A stretch of 64,000 nucleotides of DNA from Pseudorhodoplanes sp. (GTDB lineage: Bacteria; Pseudomonadota; Alphaproteobacteria; Rhizobiales; Xanthobacteraceae), in contig JAVSMS010000001.1 in NCBI GenBank assembly GCA_032027085.1, positions 1,070,332-1,134,331 of the forward strand. The letters run 5' to 3'. Numbering within the stretch: position 1 is the stretch's first letter; each line of letters opens with the position of its first letter. A program made the position numbers and the translations under genes. A model generated the notes under the pieces. That model worked only from the letters and a program-made list of their open reading frames with translations, was not told where the DNA came from and made no database searches. Positions 42,888-53,921 of the stretch are shown here, in pieces.

Positions 42888-43727
42888 TTACTCGGCGGCA
42901 ACGCGCCCGGCCGAGCGCACGCCTTTGGCAAGCGAGGCAACGAGGTCAGTGACCGCCGCGACGGTCTTTTTTTTGGCTTTACCATCCTTGTCGAGGCTCT
43001 GCGCCAAGACATCGACCAGCGCGGAGCCGACGACGACGGCGTCGGCCGCTTCCGCAATGGCGCGGGCACGCGCGGCATCCCTGACGCCGAAGCCCACCGC
43101 GACAGGAAGGTCGGTATGCCGCTTGATGCGCGCCACCGCCTGCGCGACACGCGCCGTATCCGGTGCTGCCGAACCGGTGATGCCGGTAATGGAGACATAA
43201 TAGACAAAGCCCGACGTGTTCGCGAGCACGGCCGGCAGGCGCTTGTCGTCGGTCGTCGGCGTCGCGAGACGGATGAAGTTCACGCCGGCCTTCATCGCCG
43301 GCAGGCACAGTTCCACATCCTCCTCCGGCGGCAGATCGACGACAATCAAGCCATCGACGCCGGCCGCCTTCGCGTCGGTGAGGAAACGGTCAACGCCGTA
43401 GATGTAAATCGGATTGTAATAGCCCATCAGCACGATCGGCGTATCGCTATCGCCCTTTCGGAACCGACGGACGAGATCGATCGTCTTGGTCAGCGTTTCG
43501 CCGCTCTGCAGCGCGCGCAGACCCGCGGCCTGGATCGCCGGACCGTCCGCCATGGGATCGGTGAAGGGCATGCCGATCTCGATCAGATCGGCACCGGCTT
43601 TCGGCAAAGCCGCGATGATCGCGAGCGACGTTTCGTGATCGGGATCGCCGGCCATCAGGAAAGTGACGAGCCCGGCGCGACCTTCCGCTTTCAGCGCGGC
43701 AAATCGTTTGTCGATGCGGGTGGTCAT
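42888..43727 (-). CDS. trpA: Tryptophan synthase alpha subunit
   Basis: 279 residues. Cleaves indole-3-glycerol phosphate to indole. [26 protein letters not shown] contains the catalytic Glu and the family signature; [12 protein letters not shown] supplies the catalytic Asp; the phosphate site [13 protein letters not shown] follows. The start overlaps the trpB stop (ATGA). Confidence 0.97.
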   Translation of the reverse strand: MTTRIDKRFAALKAEGRAGLVTFLMAGDPDHETSLAIIAALPKAGADLIEIGMPFTDPMADGPAIQAAGLRALQSGETLTKTIDLVRRFRKGDSDTPIVLMGYYNPIYIYGVDRFLTDAKAAGVDGLIVVDLPPEEDVELCLPAMKAGVNFIRLATPTTDDKRLPAVLANTSGFVYYVSITGITGSAAPDTARVAQAVARIKRHTDLPVAVGFGVRDAARARAIAEAADAVVVGSALVDVLAQSLDKDGKAKKKTVAAVTDLVASLAKGVRSAGRVAAE

Positions 43728-44941
43728 CAGAACGTGCCTCCGAGATGCTGCGCAACGGAGGCGAGGTCCTTGTCGCCGCGGCCGGACATGTTGACCACCA
43801 TCAAATGATCCTTCGGCTTCTTCGGCGCGATCTCCATCACCTTGGCCACCGCGTGCGAGGGCTCGAGCGCAGGAATGATGCCTTCGAGGCGCGACACCAG
43901 CTTGAAAGCAGCCAAGGCTTCGTCATCAGTCGCCGACAGGAATTTCACGCGACCGACATCGCTCAGCCAGGCATGCTCGGGGCCGATGCCCGGATAATCG
44001 AGGCCGGCCGAGATCGAATGGGCTTCCATGATCTGTCCATCCGCATCCATCAATAGATACGTACGGTTGCCGTGCAGAACCCCCGGGCGGCCGCCCGCGA
44101 TCGACGCAGCGTGCTGCTTGTCGAGGCCGTGGCCCGCCGCCTCCACGCCGTAAATCTCGACACTGCGATCATCAAGAAAGGGATGAAACAAGCCCATCGC
44201 GTTGGATCCGCCGCCGATGCAGGCGATCAGCGAATCCGGCAGCCGCCCTTCCGCCTCGTGCATCTGCGCGCGCGTTTCGTCGCCGATCACCGACTGGAAG
44301 TCGCGCACCATCATCGGATAAGGATGCGGACCGGCGACGGTGCCAATGCAGTAGAAGGTCGTCTCGACATTCGTGACCCAATCGCGGAGTGCTTCATTCA
44401 TCGCGTCTTTCAGCGTCTTCGCGCCGGCGGTCACCGGCCGCACGGTGGCGCCGAGCGCGCGCATGCGCAGCACATTCGGCTCCTGTCGGGCCACGTCGAC
44501 CGCGCCCATATAGACGATGCATTCCAGACCAAATTTCGCGCAGAGCGTCGCGGTGGCGACACCGTGCATCCCAGCGCCGGTCTCGGCGATGATGCGCTTC
44601 TTGCCCATGCGTCGCGCCAGCATGATCTGGCCGAGCACGTTGTTCACCTTGTGCGCGCCGGTGTGGTTGAGATCCTCGCGCTTGAAATAGATTTTGGCGC
44701 CGCCAAGATGTCCGGTCAGCCGCTCTGCAAAATAAAGCGGCGATGGCCGCCCGATATAATTCTTCAGATAAGCATCCATCTCCGCCTTGAAGGCCGGATC
44801 CTCCTTCGCTTCGGCGTAAGCCTTCTCGAGATCGAGAATAAGCGGCATCAGCGTCTCGGCGACGAAGCGTCCACCATAGATGCCGAAATGCCCGCGCTCG
44901 TCGGGACCAGAGCGGAAGGTGTTGGGTTGCTGGATCGTCAT
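43727..44941 (-). CDS. trpB: Tryptophan synthase beta subunit
   Basis: 404 residues. PLP-dependent condensation of indole with serine. The PLP-lysine motif [16 protein letters not shown] and the phosphate loop [15 protein letters not shown] are present. Overlaps trpF by four bases upstream and trpA downstream, so the three genes are translationally coupled. Confidence 0.98.
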   Translation of the reverse strand: MTIQQPNTFRSGPDERGHFGIYGGRFVAETLMPLILDLEKAYAEAKEDPAFKAEMDAYLKNYIGRPSPLYFAERLTGHLGGAKIYFKREDLNHTGAHKVNNVLGQIMLARRMGKKRIIAETGAGMHGVATATLCAKFGLECIVYMGAVDVARQEPNVLRMRALGATVRPVTAGAKTLKDAMNEALRDWVTNVETTFYCIGTVAGPHPYPMMVRDFQSVIGDETRAQMHEAEGRLPDSLIACIGGGSNAMGLFHPFLDDRSVEIYGVEAAGHGLDKQHAASIAGGRPGVLHGNRTYLLMDADGQIMEAHSISAGLDYPGIGPEHAWLSDVGRVKFLSATDDEALAAFKLVSRLEGIIPALEPSHAVAKVMEIAPKKPKDHLMVVNMSGRGDKDLASVAQHLGGTF

Positions 44942-45615
44942 ACTCCACTCGCAACTTTCGAATTCTCGGCCGGCTCTGCGGCCCGCGCCGCGCGCACGAA
45001 CGCCCTGATCTTGTCGGGATCCTTCTCGCCCGGCGCACGCTCGACGCCGGACGACACATCGACGCCGGGCGCATGGGTGATGCGCAGGGCTTCCGCCACG
45101 TTATCCGCATCGAGCCCGCCCGACAGCATATAGGGAATCCCCGGATCAATATCCTTCAGCAACGTCCAGTCGAAGGACTTGCCGAGTCCGCCCGGCCGCG
45201 TCGCCTCGCGCGGCGCGCGCGCATCGAAGAGCAGGCGATCGGCGATCTTGCTGTAGGCGGCGACGGCGGCAAGATCATCGGCGGTCTCGACCGGGATCGC
45301 CTTCATCACAGGCAGATCGAATTTCTTCTTCAGCACCCTCACCTGTTCCGGGCTCTCCTGGCCATGCAGCTGAAGCACGTCCGGCTGGAGCACAGCCACA
45401 ATGCGCTCAAACGTTTCATCGTCGGCGTCAACCGTGAGCGCGACCTTGCCAGCCCGACCCTGCACCCGGGCGCCAAGGGCGCGGGCGGCGTCATAGCCGA
45501 CATGCCGGGGCGACGGCTCAAAAAATACGAAGCCCACAAGGTCGGCGCCCGCCTCCAGGGCGGCGTCGAGCGCATCGGGGGTCTTCAGCCCGCAAATCTT
45601 GACCAAAAGCGCCAT
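44938..45615 (-). CDS. trpF: Phosphoribosylanthranilate isomerase
   Basis: 225 residues. Amadori rearrangement of phosphoribosyl-anthranilate. [14 protein letters not shown] contains the catalytic Cys; [23 protein letters not shown] and the C-terminal Asp motif [15 protein letters not shown] are present. First gene of trpFBA-accD-folC; trpC, trpD and trpE are not in the window. Confidence 0.97.
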   Translation of the reverse strand: MALLVKICGLKTPDALDAALEAGADLVGFVFFEPSPRHVGYDAARALGARVQGRAGKVALTVDADDETFERIVAVLQPDVLQLHGQESPEQVRVLKKKFDLPVMKAIPVETADDLAAVAAYSKIADRLLFDARAPREATRPGGLGKSFDWTLLKDIDPGIPYMLSGGLDADNVAEALRITHAPGVDVSSGVERAPGEKDPDKIRAFVRAARAAEPAENSKVASGV

Positions 45616-45688
45616 TCAGGGGTCCTTGAGGGCCTCAGCCCTGCCTTCGGGGGCGGGTTCTACCCTCTCCTGGCCCCCTTGTCTGCCC

Positions 45689-46645
45689 TCAAGACCTTAA
45701 GCCCTTCCACACCAGCATGGCTGCAGCCAGATCCTCGATGGCGGTGCCGACCGACTTGAACAGGGTGATCTGGGAGGCCGAGGTGCGGCTTTTGGCCTTG
45801 CCACGGCAGAGCTCGAACAGATCACCTTTGATGTCCGTGCGGGCGATCACCTTTTTCCTGAGCGGAACCACGATGTCGCCTGCTTCCTTGGTGGCGCCGG
45901 CCCGTGTGTCGACATAAACGCGCGCCCGTTTGACCGCCTGATCGTCGGCCTCCCGCATTTTCGGGGTGAAGCCGCCGACCAGATCGACATGCGCGCCTTT
46001 CTTCAGCCAGGCACCCTTGATCACCGGCGCGACGGACAAGGTCGCGCAGGACACGATGTCCGCTTCGCGCACTGCTTCCTCCAGATCGTCCGTGACTTCG
46101 GTTTCGATACCGGTGACAGCCAGGCCGAATGCCATCGAGATCGCCTTCGCCTTGGTCCGGTTCCAGACCGTCACCCGCTTCAGCGGACGCACGCTGCAAT
46201 GCGCGCGCACCAGATGCGGCGCCAGGGTGCCAGCGCCTATCATCACAAGATGCGAGGAATCTTCCCGCGAGAGAAACCGCGATGCGAGCGCAGAGGCGGC
46301 TGCCGTGCGCCAGGCCGTCAGCGCGGGCCCGTCGATCAGCGCCAGAGGCTCGCCGGTTTCGCCCGACATCAGCAGATATTCGCCGTACAGGGAGGGGCGA
46401 TTCTGTTGCACATTGTCCGGGAAAATTGTGACAAGCTTGCAGCCGAGATAGCGATCGCCTTCTGCGCGTCCAGCAACGGCCCATGCCGGCATCAGGAGCA
46501 AAGTCGCGTCGCGACCAGGCTGCGGAATGGTGTGGTGATGCCGCACCGGCAGGCCGATGTCGGAGCGGAACGCTTCGGCGAGCGCGTCGACAAGCGCGCC
46601 GTAGGTCAGAACATTGGCGATATCGTCGGCGGTGACGATGCGCAT
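45689..46645 (-). CDS. Ornithine cyclodeaminase/mu-crystallin family protein
   Basis: 318 residues from the ATG at 46645; a TTG at 46654 overlapping the lapA stop is the alternative. Family motifs: RHHHTIPQPGRDATLLLMPAW, CKLVTIFPDN, ALIDGPALTAWRTAAASALA and the Rossmann segment HLVMIGAGTLAPHLVRAH. Members include ornithine cyclodeaminase and several imino-acid or ketimine reductases. The sequence does not decide among them. Confidence 0.87.
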   Translation of the reverse strand: MRIVTADDIANVLTYGALVDALAEAFRSDIGLPVRHHHTIPQPGRDATLLLMPAWAVAGRAEGDRYLGCKLVTIFPDNVQQNRPSLYGEYLLMSGETGEPLALIDGPALTAWRTAAASALASRFLSREDSSHLVMIGAGTLAPHLVRAHCSVRPLKRVTVWNRTKAKAISMAFGLAVTGIETEVTDDLEEAVREADIVSCATLSVAPVIKGAWLKKGAHVDLVGGFTPKMREADDQAVKRARVYVDTRAGATKEAGDIVVPLRKKVIARTDIKGDLFELCRGKAKSRTSASQITLFKSVGTAIEDLAAAMLVWKGLRS

Positions 46646-46650
46646 GCCGG

Positions 46651-47022
46651 TCAATTTCGCGGCTGATGATAGCTCAGCCGTGCCGTATCGTTTGATGCCG
46701 GCCCTTCCGGCTGCATGGCGGCGAGTCGGTCATTGAGCAAAGCGACCTCGCGGCGCAATCCGGCCACATCGCCTTCCAGCACACGCGCGGCACGGCGATA
46801 CCGAGATTGCCGCATCCATGCAGCGATACCGCCGATGATCACGCCGAGCAGAACGAGGATGAAGACCAGAACGAAAAGCGGCAATGTCAACGACGCGGCC
46901 GGCTGTACCGTATCGAACGGATCAAAGGAAACCGTGACCAACTGGCGATTGGCGACCGCAAACATCAGAATGACGATCGCCAGCGGCACCAGCACCAGCC
47001 AGATCACCAATTTGCGGGCCAT
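46651..47022 (-). CDS. LapA-domain inner-membrane protein
   Basis: 123 residues from the ATG at 47022 (GGAGGAG upstream). Two hydrophobic helices (LVIWLVLVPLAIVILMFAVANR and LPLFVLVFILVLLGVIIGGIAA) with the family's FAVANRQLVTVSFDP loop, then a cytosolic coiled coil. In E. coli LapA takes part in control of lipopolysaccharide assembly. Downstream of ihfB, as commonly seen. Confidence 0.85.
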   Translation of the reverse strand: MARKLVIWLVLVPLAIVILMFAVANRQLVTVSFDPFDTVQPAASLTLPLFVLVFILVLLGVIIGGIAAWMRQSRYRRAARVLEGDVAGLRREVALLNDRLAAMQPEGPASNDTARLSYHQPRN

Positions 47023-47085
47023 GATAACTCCTCCGTCATGCCCGGACATGACGATACTAAGCTTGCAAACTGCAATATCCGAGTT

Positions 47086-47373
47086 CTACGCGCCTTCGCG
47101 GTTCAGCCGCTCGCGCATTTCCTTGCCGGTCTTGAAAAAGGGCACCGATTTCTTCTCGACCGAAACATGCTCTCCGGTGCGAGGATTGCGGCCGGTACGC
47201 GCCGGCCGGTGCTTGACCGAGAAGGCGCCGAAGCCACGCAACTCGACCCGGTCCCCCCGCGCCAGCGCGGCGGTAATTTCATTGAGGATGGCGTTGACGA
47301 TGTTCTCCACGTCGCGCTGATACAGATGTGGATTCTGTGCGGCTATATGCGCCACGAGTTCGGATTTGATCAT
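47086..47373 (-). CDS. ihfB: Integration host factor subunit beta
   Basis: 95 residues from the ATG at 47373. DNA-bending HU/IHF fold: [17 protein letters not shown], then [23 protein letters not shown], which contains the DNA-contacting beta-arm Pro, and [18 protein letters not shown] longer frame from 47547 runs into sppA and was rejected. Confidence 0.96.
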   Translation of the reverse strand: MIKSELVAHIAAQNPHLYQRDVENIVNAILNEITAALARGDRVELRGFGAFSVKHRPARTGRNPRTGEHVSVEKKSVPFFKTGKEMRERLNREGA

Positions 47374-47449
47374 CTTCGCCGCCCGCCTGTCGGTTGTTCG
47401 ACTTCGTATCGGCGGACGCCGGCTGCTATTACAGCTGGTCCTCCGCCGC

Positions 47450-48442
47450 TCAGTTCCCCATTGAAGGGTGCCAAAGGGCCAGCAGACCGTCAAGGTTGAG
47501 TCGCTCAACCGCAGCGAATGCCGCGCTCTCCTCGATGCGGCGCGCAAGGCCGTTCAGGCCTGCCATATCGAGCAGTGATACCGTCGCGAGATGCAGGAAG
47601 GAGAAGTCGGAAAAGCGCGGGCTCAGCCGGTAATCGCGGACCGGTGTCGTAGCGCGGATGCCCTTCTCCCGCTCCAACCAAGCCAGAGCCGTCTTTTCGT
47701 TGCCCAGCTCGTCGATCAGCCGCAATTCGAGCGCTTGGCGGCCGGTAAAAACACGGCCATCGGTCACGCGTTCCAGAGCCGGACCATCGAGCTTGCGGCT
47801 ATTACGCACGAGTCCACGGAACCATTCATAGGAATCCATGACAATGGCGGCGAGAGCGGCGCGCGCCTCGGGACTGGTGGGCTCGAAACCATTGGGCGCA
47901 GCCTTGAGCGGGGACGATTTTACGTCCTCGACCTTCACACCGACGGTTTTCAGAAGATCGGTGAAATTCGGATATTGCACCAGCACGCCGATGGAGCCGA
48001 CCAGTGATGAGCTTTGCGCGATGATGTGGTCGGAGGCTAGCGCTGCGATATAGCCGCCGGACGCCGCGAGGCCGTCAACCACTACGACCATCGGCTTCTT
48101 GGCCTTCAGCGCCACCAGCGCATCATGCAATTGCTCGGCGCCGGCGGTGGTGCCGCCAGGACTGTCGACATGCACGATCACTGCGCGCGCCGACGAGCGG
48201 CCAAGCCGATCCAACGCCTCCACGCGGTCCTGATTGCCGCGGATGAGGCCGGTAATCTTGATTCGGGCGATCGATCCCGCCGTAATGCTGCTCAGCGGGG
48301 CGCGCTGCGACACGTAAGCCATGCCGCCCACGGCCAGCACCAGCGCCAGGACGGCCACGACGCGCCAGAAGGTCAGCTTGCGCCGCATGCGACGGCGATC
48401 CACGATCTGGTCGGCGTCGAGCGATGATTGGTTGAGCGACAT
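47450..48442 (-). CDS. sppA: Signal peptide peptidase SppA (S49)
   Basis: 330 residues. An N-terminal cytosolic stub and one transmembrane helix ([17 protein letters not shown]) are followed by the S49 domain: [18 protein letters not shown], the nucleophile [15 protein letters not shown] and [12 protein letters not shown], with the expected Lys in the [11 protein letters not shown] segment. Cleaves residual signal peptides in the membrane. AGGAG upstream fixes the ATG at 48442. Lies between rpsA and ihfB. Confidence 0.94.
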   Translation of the reverse strand: MSLNQSSLDADQIVDRRRMRRKLTFWRVVAVLALVLAVGGMAYVSQRAPLSSITAGSIARIKITGLIRGNQDRVEALDRLGRSSARAVIVHVDSPGGTTAGAEQLHDALVALKAKKPMVVVVDGLAASGGYIAALASDHIIAQSSSLVGSIGVLVQYPNFTDLLKTVGVKVEDVKSSPLKAAPNGFEPTSPEARAALAAIVMDSYEWFRGLVRNSRKLDGPALERVTDGRVFTGRQALELRLIDELGNEKTALAWLEREKGIRATTPVRDYRLSPRFSDFSFLHLATVSLLDMAGLNGLARRIEESAAFAAVERLNLDGLLALWHPSMGN

Positions 48443-48544
48443 GGTGTCTCGCTCCTTTCCTGTGAATCGATGATCTTTCAGTCTACACCAGCCGCATGAC
48501 GGCGGCGGCAACCGGCTGCCAAGGACTTTAGACAAATTGAAGCG

Positions 48545-48583
48545 ACAAAAATTGGACCCCCGGAATGGTCATCCCGGGGGTCC
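48545..48583 (-). terminator. Rho-independent terminator of rpsA
   Basis: GGACCCCCGG (48554-48563) pairs with CCGGGGGTCC (48574-48583). On the minus strand the stem is followed by AATTTTTG. Confidence 0.8.
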
Positions 48584-48612
48584 GAAGCAGGCAATGCTGT
48601 TGCCGGAGGCGC

Positions 48613-50322
48613 TTACTCGGCTTTCTCCTTGTCCTCGGTGGCGCGCTTGAGCGCGGTGCCGAGAATGTCGCCGAGCGTCGCCCCGGAATCTGAGGAGCCG
48701 TATTGCGCGATGGCTTCCTTCTCTTCCTGCACTTCCAGCGCCTTGATCGAGACAGAGACCTTGCGGCTCTTGCGATCGAACTGGGTGACGCGGGCGTCGA
48801 CCTTCTGGCCCACCTGGAAGCGCTCCGAGCGCTGATCGCCGCGATCGCGGGCGAGATCGGCACGGCGGATGAAGGTCTCGAGATCGGTGCCGACGATCTT
48901 CACGTCGAGGCCGCCTTCCTTCACGTCGATCACTTCGCAGGTCACGACGTCGCCCTTCTTGAGTTCGCCGGCGGCGCCCTCTTCCATCGGGTCGCCCGCA
49001 AGCTGCTTGATGCCGAGCGAGATGCGCTCCTTCTCGACATCGACGTCGAGAACGGTCGCCTTCACCATGTCGCCCTTCTTGTATTCCTCGATTACCTGCT
49101 CGCCCGGACGCTTCCAGTCGAGATCGGAGAGATGGACCATGCCGTCCACGTCGCCGTCGAGGCCGAGGAACAGGCCGAATTCGGTCTTGTTCTTGACTTC
49201 GCCTTCCACGATCGAGCCGGGAGGATATTTCTCGACGAACACTTCCCACGGATTGCGCATGGTCTGCTTCAGACCGAGCGAGATGCGGCGCTTGACCGGA
49301 TCGACTTCGAGGATCTGAACTTCCACTTCCTGCGAGGTCGAGACGATTTTGCCTGGATGCACGTTCTTCTTGGTCCAGGACATTTCGGAAACGTGGATCA
49401 GGCCCTCGATGCCCGGTTCCAGTTCGACGAAGGCGCCATAGTCGGTAATGTTGGTCACGCGACCCTTGAACTTGGCATGGACCGGATACTTCGCCTCGAT
49501 GCCCTGCCACGGATCGTCGAGCAGTTGCTTCATGCCAAGCGATATGCGGTGCGTCTCGTGGTTGATCTTGATGATCTTCACCTTCACCGACTGGCCGATA
49601 TTGAGCACTTCGGTCGGGTGATTCACGCGGCGCCAAGCAATGTCGGTGACATGCAGCAGGCCGTCGATGCCGCCGAGATCAACGAACGCACCGTAATCAG
49701 TGATGTTCTTGACCACGCCGTCGATCACCTGACCTTCTTCGAGATTCTGCACCAACTCCTGACGCTGCTCGGCGCGCGTCTCTTCCAACACGGTGCGGCG
49801 GGAGACGACGATATTGCCGCGACGGCGATCCATCTTGAGAATCTGGAACGGCTGCGGCGCGTTCATCAGCGGGGTGACGTCGCGGATCGGGCGGATATCG
49901 ACCTGCGAGCGCGGCAGGAAGGCGACGGCACCGTCGAGGTCGACGGTGAAGCCGCCCTTGACCTGATTGAAGATGACGCCATTGACCTTCTCGTTGCTCT
50001 TAAAGGCCTGCTCGAGCTTGCCCCAGCTTTCTTCGCGGCGGGCCTTGTCGCGCGACAGGACGGCTTCACCGAGCGCATTCTCGACGCGCTCCAGGTAAAC
50101 CTCGACTTCGTCGCCAACCTTGATTTCGGTTCCGCGTCCGGGGCCGGTGAATTCACGGAGCGCCACGCGCCCTTCGGTCTTCAGTCCGACGTCGATAATG
50201 GCGACGTCCTTCTCGATGCCGACAACGGTCCCCTTGATGACCGAGCCTTCCTGCAGGTTTCCCGAAGTAAAGGACTCTTCGAGCATCGCAGCAAAATCTT
50301 CACGCGTGGCAGCCTGGGCCAT
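48613..50322 (-). CDS. rpsA: 30S ribosomal protein S1
   Basis: 569 residues from the ATG at 50322, preceded by AGGAGA. Six S1 RNA-binding repeats can be followed, for example GSVIKGTVVGIEKDVAIIDVG, GQVIDGVVKNITDYGAFVDLG and AKFKGRVTNITDYGAFVELE. Binds mRNA on the small subunit. It follows aroA-cmk, the conserved order. The longer frame to 50559 covers the leader and was rejected. Confidence 0.98.
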   Translation of the reverse strand: MAQAATREDFAAMLEESFTSGNLQEGSVIKGTVVGIEKDVAIIDVGLKTEGRVALREFTGPGRGTEIKVGDEVEVYLERVENALGEAVLSRDKARREESWGKLEQAFKSNEKVNGVIFNQVKGGFTVDLDGAVAFLPRSQVDIRPIRDVTPLMNAPQPFQILKMDRRRGNIVVSRRTVLEETRAEQRQELVQNLEEGQVIDGVVKNITDYGAFVDLGGIDGLLHVTDIAWRRVNHPTEVLNIGQSVKVKIIKINHETHRISLGMKQLLDDPWQGIEAKYPVHAKFKGRVTNITDYGAFVELEPGIEGLIHVSEMSWTKKNVHPGKIVSTSQEVEVQILEVDPVKRRISLGLKQTMRNPWEVFVEKYPPGSIVEGEVKNKTEFGLFLGLDGDVDGMVHLSDLDWKRPGEQVIEEYKKGDMVKATVLDVDVEKERISLGIKQLAGDPMEEGAAGELKKGDVVTCEVIDVKEGGLDVKIVGTDLETFIRRADLARDRGDQRSERFQVGQKVDARVTQFDRKSRKVSVSIKALEVQEEKEAIAQYGSSDSGATLGDILGTALKRATEDKEKAE

Positions 50323-50521
50323 GAAATCTCCTGAGTGCGGTGCGCCGGGTGGGACAAAGGGCGTTCCGAGCGCACGGGCCAATGGCCCCGCAAGACCAGT
50401 GACAGCCGCCTGCATGCAGGCGGATCGGCGCTTCACGCCGTTCGTTCGGAACGATGGTTTGTTGCCGAAGCCTCCGGAAGAGGCGGCGCGAGACGGGCTA
50501 TCCTCCAACAGCGAAGGGCGG
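50323..50521 (-). other. rpsA 5' leader (199 nt) after cmk
   Basis: No gene. Probably carries the rpsA promoter and/or an untranslated leader; S1 autoregulates its own mRNA in E. coli. No defined RNA motif was recognised here. Confidence 0.4.
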
Positions 50522-51160
50522 TTAAGCCGGCCTTCGGCCCGCTCGAGCGGCCTCGACAATGTCGATGGCGGCTCGGACGGCTGCGTCTATACCTAAATGG
50601 GTGGTATCGAGCAAGTATGCATCGGGTGCCTGTTTCAAGGGTGCCGTGGCGCGGCCCATGTCGCGGGCATCGCGTGCGTGGATATCAGCCAGAACTGCCT
50701 CCAGATCCGGGCTTTCTCCCCGCCCCTGCAGCTCCAGGACGCGGCGCCGGGCCCGTTCCTCGGCGCTGGCGGTCACGAAGATTTTCACGTCCGCGCTGGG
50801 CGCGATCACGGTGCCGATGTCGCGCCCGTCTATCAGGGCACCGGGTTTCGACTGCGCGAAGCTGCGCTGGAATGCGACCAATTCGGCCCGCACCTCGGGG
50901 ATTGCGGCCACCAGAGAGGCCGCCTTCGCGACCTCGTCGCCCTTCAGCACGCTCTCATCATAGCGCAAGGGGTCGAAGACCTTGGCTGCGGCAATTGCTG
51001 CGGCCTTGTCGTCCGCTGGCTTGCCGGCCTCGAGCACGGCTTTCGCGACCCCACGATAGAGCAATCCGCTGTCGAGATGTTTGTAACCGTAATGCGCCGC
51101 CAGCCGCTTCGCGAGCGTGCCCTTGCCGGAAGCCGCCGGGCCATCGATCGCAATGATCAT
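50522..51160 (-). CDS. cmk: Cytidylate kinase
   Basis: 212 residues. P-loop [33 protein letters not shown], and the lid/NMP region [21 protein letters not shown]. Phosphorylates CMP and dCMP. Start overlaps the aroA stop by four bases. Confidence 0.97.
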   Translation of the reverse strand: MIIAIDGPAASGKGTLAKRLAAHYGYKHLDSGLLYRGVAKAVLEAGKPADDKAAAIAAAKVFDPLRYDESVLKGDEVAKAASLVAAIPEVRAELVAFQRSFAQSKPGALIDGRDIGTVIAPSADVKIFVTASAEERARRRVLELQGRGESPDLEAVLADIHARDARDMGRATAPLKQAPDAYLLDTTHLGIDAAVRAAIDIVEAARAGRRPA

Positions 51161-52494
51161 GACAGATCCGCGCCTAGGCCGCGCATCATGTCGGCGAAAC
51201 CGGGAAAGCTCGTGGCGACAAAACCCATATCATCGACGCCAACCGGCTGCTCACTCGCCAATCCCATCATCAGGCCGGACATCGCCAGACGATGATCCAT
51301 ATGCGTCGCAACGACGCCGCCTCCGGGCACATGGCTACGACCGTTCACAACAAGATCATCGCCTTCGATGGCGACGTCTACGCCGTTGATGCGCAACATA
51401 TCGGCGGTCGCGGCGAGACGATCGGATTCCTTCACACGCAATTCGGAAAGACCGCGCATGCGCGTCACACCCTGCGCGAAAGAGGCCGCGACGGCCAGGA
51501 TCGGATATTCATCGATCATGGATGGGGCTCGCGCCGCCGGAACCTCCACACCGTGCAAGTGCGAGGAATGAATCCGGAGATCGGCGACGTCCTCACCTCC
51601 TTCGTGACGTGCGGCGAGAATTTCAATTCTGGCCCCCATTTCACGGAGCGTCTGGAACAGACCCGTCCGCAGCGGATTCATCATCACGCCTTCGACAGTC
51701 ACATCCGAACCCGACGTGATCAAAGCAGCGACGATCGGAAACGCCGCAGAGGATGGGTCAGCGGGAACTGCGATCGGCGCCGGCGCCAGCTCTGGCTGTC
51801 CCTTGAGCGTGATCTTACGGCCATGCGCGCCGTAGGGCTCGACCCCGATGGCCGCGCCGAAATGCGTAAGCATGCGCTCGGTGTGATCACGGGTCGCCTC
51901 CTTCTCGATCACGACCGTTTCACCAGGCGCTGCCAGCCCTGCGAGCAGCACCGCCGATTTCAACTGTGCAGAAGCCGCGGGCGGCTCATAGACAATTGGA
52001 ATGGCGTCCCGCGCCCCCTGCAAGGTGAGCGGGAGGCGACCGCCATCGGCGACGTTCACGGCGCGTGTGCCCATCCGCTCCAATGGATCGAGGACACGCC
52101 GCATCGGACGCTTGCGCAGCGATGCGTCCCCGTCGAAGGTCACCGTGATCGGGCAACCCGCCACCGCGCCCATGACCAGACGGCAACCGGTGCCGGAATT
52201 GCCGAGATCCAGCGTGCCCTCTGGCTGCCGGAAACCGCCTATCCCGACCCCCTGGACCGACCAGACGCCTTCATCTTCACGATCTACCCAGGCGCCCAAT
52301 GCGCGCATGGCCTGAGCGGTATTGAGAACATCCGCACCTTCCAGCAGTCCGGTGATCCTGGTCGTCCCCACCGTCATGGCGGCCAAAATCAGCGCCCTGT
52401 GGGAGATCGACTTGTCGCCCGGCACCCGCACGCGGCCCTGCAATCCCTGCGATTGACGGGCGGTCAGGGGCGTTGAAACCTGCGCGTGATTCAA
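51157..52494 (-). CDS. aroA: 3-phosphoshikimate 1-carboxyvinyltransferase (EPSP synthase), class II-like
   Basis: 445 residues if started at the TTG at 52494, which has AGAGGA eight nt upstream and gives the family length; an in-frame start at 52569 adds 25 non-conserved residues. Motifs: [31 protein letters not shown] (99-110 region), and [17 protein letters not shown]. The overall pattern resembles the Agrobacterium CP4 type. At the site where CP4 has Ala100, this protein has Gly101. Shikimate pathway; operon with cmk. Confidence 0.95.
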   Translation of the reverse strand: MNHAQVSTPLTARQSQGLQGRVRVPGDKSISHRALILAAMTVGTTRITGLLEGADVLNTAQAMRALGAWVDREDEGVWSVQGVGIGGFRQPEGTLDLGNSGTGCRLVMGAVAGCPITVTFDGDASLRKRPMRRVLDPLERMGTRAVNVADGGRLPLTLQGARDAIPIVYEPPAASAQLKSAVLLAGLAAPGETVVIEKEATRDHTERMLTHFGAAIGVEPYGAHGRKITLKGQPELAPAPIAVPADPSSAAFPIVAALITSGSDVTVEGVMMNPLRTGLFQTLREMGARIEILAARHEGGEDVADLRIHSSHLHGVEVPAARAPSMIDEYPILAVAASFAQGVTRMRGLSELRVKESDRLAATADMLRINGVDVAIEGDDLVVNGRSHVPGGGVVATHMDHRLAMSGLMMGLASEQPVGVDDMGFVATSFPGFADMMRGLGADLS

Positions 52495-52678
52495 AAGGTT
52501 AATCCTCTGTTGGAGCCGGAAATGTGGGCGCCCTCCTAGCATGGGGCCCGGCTGGGCGTCATCCGGCACACAATGGCGCGAGTCGCCGAAAACATGTGGC
52601 GGGCGCTATTGACAGGGGCTTTGCAAGCGGCCAATTGAAGCCCCTCATTTTCCGAAGGCCTCCGAGGATCACCCGACC

Positions 52679-53089
52679 GTGGCAAAGTCAGAGCTCGGCA
52701 CCAAACGCGTCTGTCCGACAACCGGACGCAAGTTCTACGACCTGAACAAGGATCCTGTGATCTCTCCATACACAGGCGAGATCGTCCCTGTCGCGCCGCT
52801 TGTCACGCGTGGCCGCCCCGAGGCGGTCAAGGCTCCCGCGGCGGAGAAGGAGCAGGAGCTCGAAACCGCCGATACGGAGACCGCAGAATTCGTCTCGCTG
52901 GAAGATGCGGACGCGGAAGCGCAGGGCAAGAAGAAGCCCATGAGCGAGGCGGCGGACGCGGATGACGATATCGAAGTCGAAGACGACGACGAAATGGACG
53001 ATGCGACCTTCATCGCCGACGAAGAGGAAGGCGACGATGACGTGACCGACATCATCGGCGACGGCATTGAGAAGGAAGAAGAGAGTTGA
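52679..53089 (+). CDS. TIGR02300/FYDLN-acid family protein
   Basis: 136 residues with GTG start. The N-terminus has a single zinc-ribbon-like motif ending TKRVCPTTGRKFYDLNKDP, and the C-terminal half is a highly acidic tail (runs of Asp/Glu from about residue 95). The FYDLN motif defines this alphaproteobacteria-specific family; function unknown. Divergent from aroA and directly upstream of the tRNA-Ala gene. Confidence 0.93.
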   Translation: MAKSELGTKRVCPTTGRKFYDLNKDPVISPYTGEIVPVAPLVTRGRPEAVKAPAAEKEQELETADTETAEFVSLEDADAEAQGKKKPMSEAADADDDIEVEDDDEMDDATFIADEEEGDDDVTDIIGDGIEKEEES

Positions 53090-53156
53090 TATTGGGGTTG
53101 CGGATGTCGCCGCAGCCTCCGCGAATGTCCAAGCTTCGCGGCGAATAGGATTTTTA

Positions 53157-53232
<76 letters not shown>

Positions 53233-53563
53233 ACCTTCGCCGCTTCGCAGCTGCGGTTGGCAAGCTAACCAAGCCAATCTTCGCGGACACCTTCAGAAAC
53301 AGACAAATTTCGTGCGGCGGCAAAGGTCGCCCGCCGTAAGGCGGGCAGATCGGCCGCTTCGCGGCTCGGGTTGGCAAGCCAACCTTCGCGGGCGGCTTCA
53401 GAAGCGGACAAACATTCGCGAAGGTTACCCGCAGCAGCCCGGAGGGCAAAGGCGGGCAGATCGGCCGCTTCGCGGCTCCGGTTGGCAAGCCAACCTTCGC
53501 GGGCGGCTTCAGAAGCAGACAAACTTCGCGAAGGGTTGCACGCAGCAGCCGGTAGAGGCGAAG
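53233..53563 (+). repeat. Tandem array of about 111-bp structured repeats directly after tRNA-Ala
   Basis: Two near-identical units start at 53341 and 53452, and a degenerate one fills 53233-53340. The word GCGGGC that opens each unit recurs at 53564, giving periods of 111 and 112 bp. Each unit holds two short palindromes (GCCGCTTCGCGGC and GGTTGGCAAGCCAACC) and a GCTTCAGAAGC element. No spacer structure, no transposase, and no credible coding sequence. Confidence 0.8.
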
Positions 53564-53921
53564 GCGGGCCAGATCGGCTCAGCTCCGATCCCGATGAAAT
53601 CCGTTTACTTTTCCTTCAGAGCATTGACCATCCCGCAGACCTGCGTCGGGTGACGGATGACTTAGGGTCCGAATTGGGGTCCATAACGGCGGCGTTCGCC
53701 GCATACGACGAAATACAAGCCTTGGCAGCTTGTCACCTATGCCGCTTTTTCTGAAGCCAAGGCCATTTAGTTCGAACGCCATGTGAAAACGGCCTCCGGA
53801 CGAGCCTACGCCAAAAGCGCCTACGGTAGGTCAATTGCTCCGCAATGCGGTTGGCGCACTTTTCGGTATCCTCGTTTGCGGCAACTGGCGGTAGGATAGA
53901 CGCGGTTGGTATGGGGGTCGG
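53564..53921. other. 358 bp without a recognisable gene upstream of the binding-protein gene
   Basis: It opens with a short partial copy of the 111-bp repeat. After that, open frames are short and resemble no protein; several small palindromes occur. The promoter for the gene at 53922 is expected here but no consensus was recognised. Could contain a decayed gene. Confidence 0.4.

Noticed and set aside
48703-50334. 543-codon open frame on the plus strand across rpsA
   Set aside because: Antisense shadow caused by GC-rich codon use in rpsA; the minus strand encodes a clear six-repeat S1 protein and the shadow resembles nothing.
51292-52476. 394-codon plus-strand frame across aroA
   Set aside because: Shadow of aroA; no start signal and no recognisable motif.
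53233-53590. CRISPR array
   Set aside because: Units are adjacent and about 111 bp, without unique spacers; no cas genes in the window.
53573-53600. att-like duplication of tRNA-Ala downstream of the repeats (GGCTCAGCT and CGATCCCG words)
   Set aside because: Matches are only eight or nine bases and split; no integrase gene or island follows.
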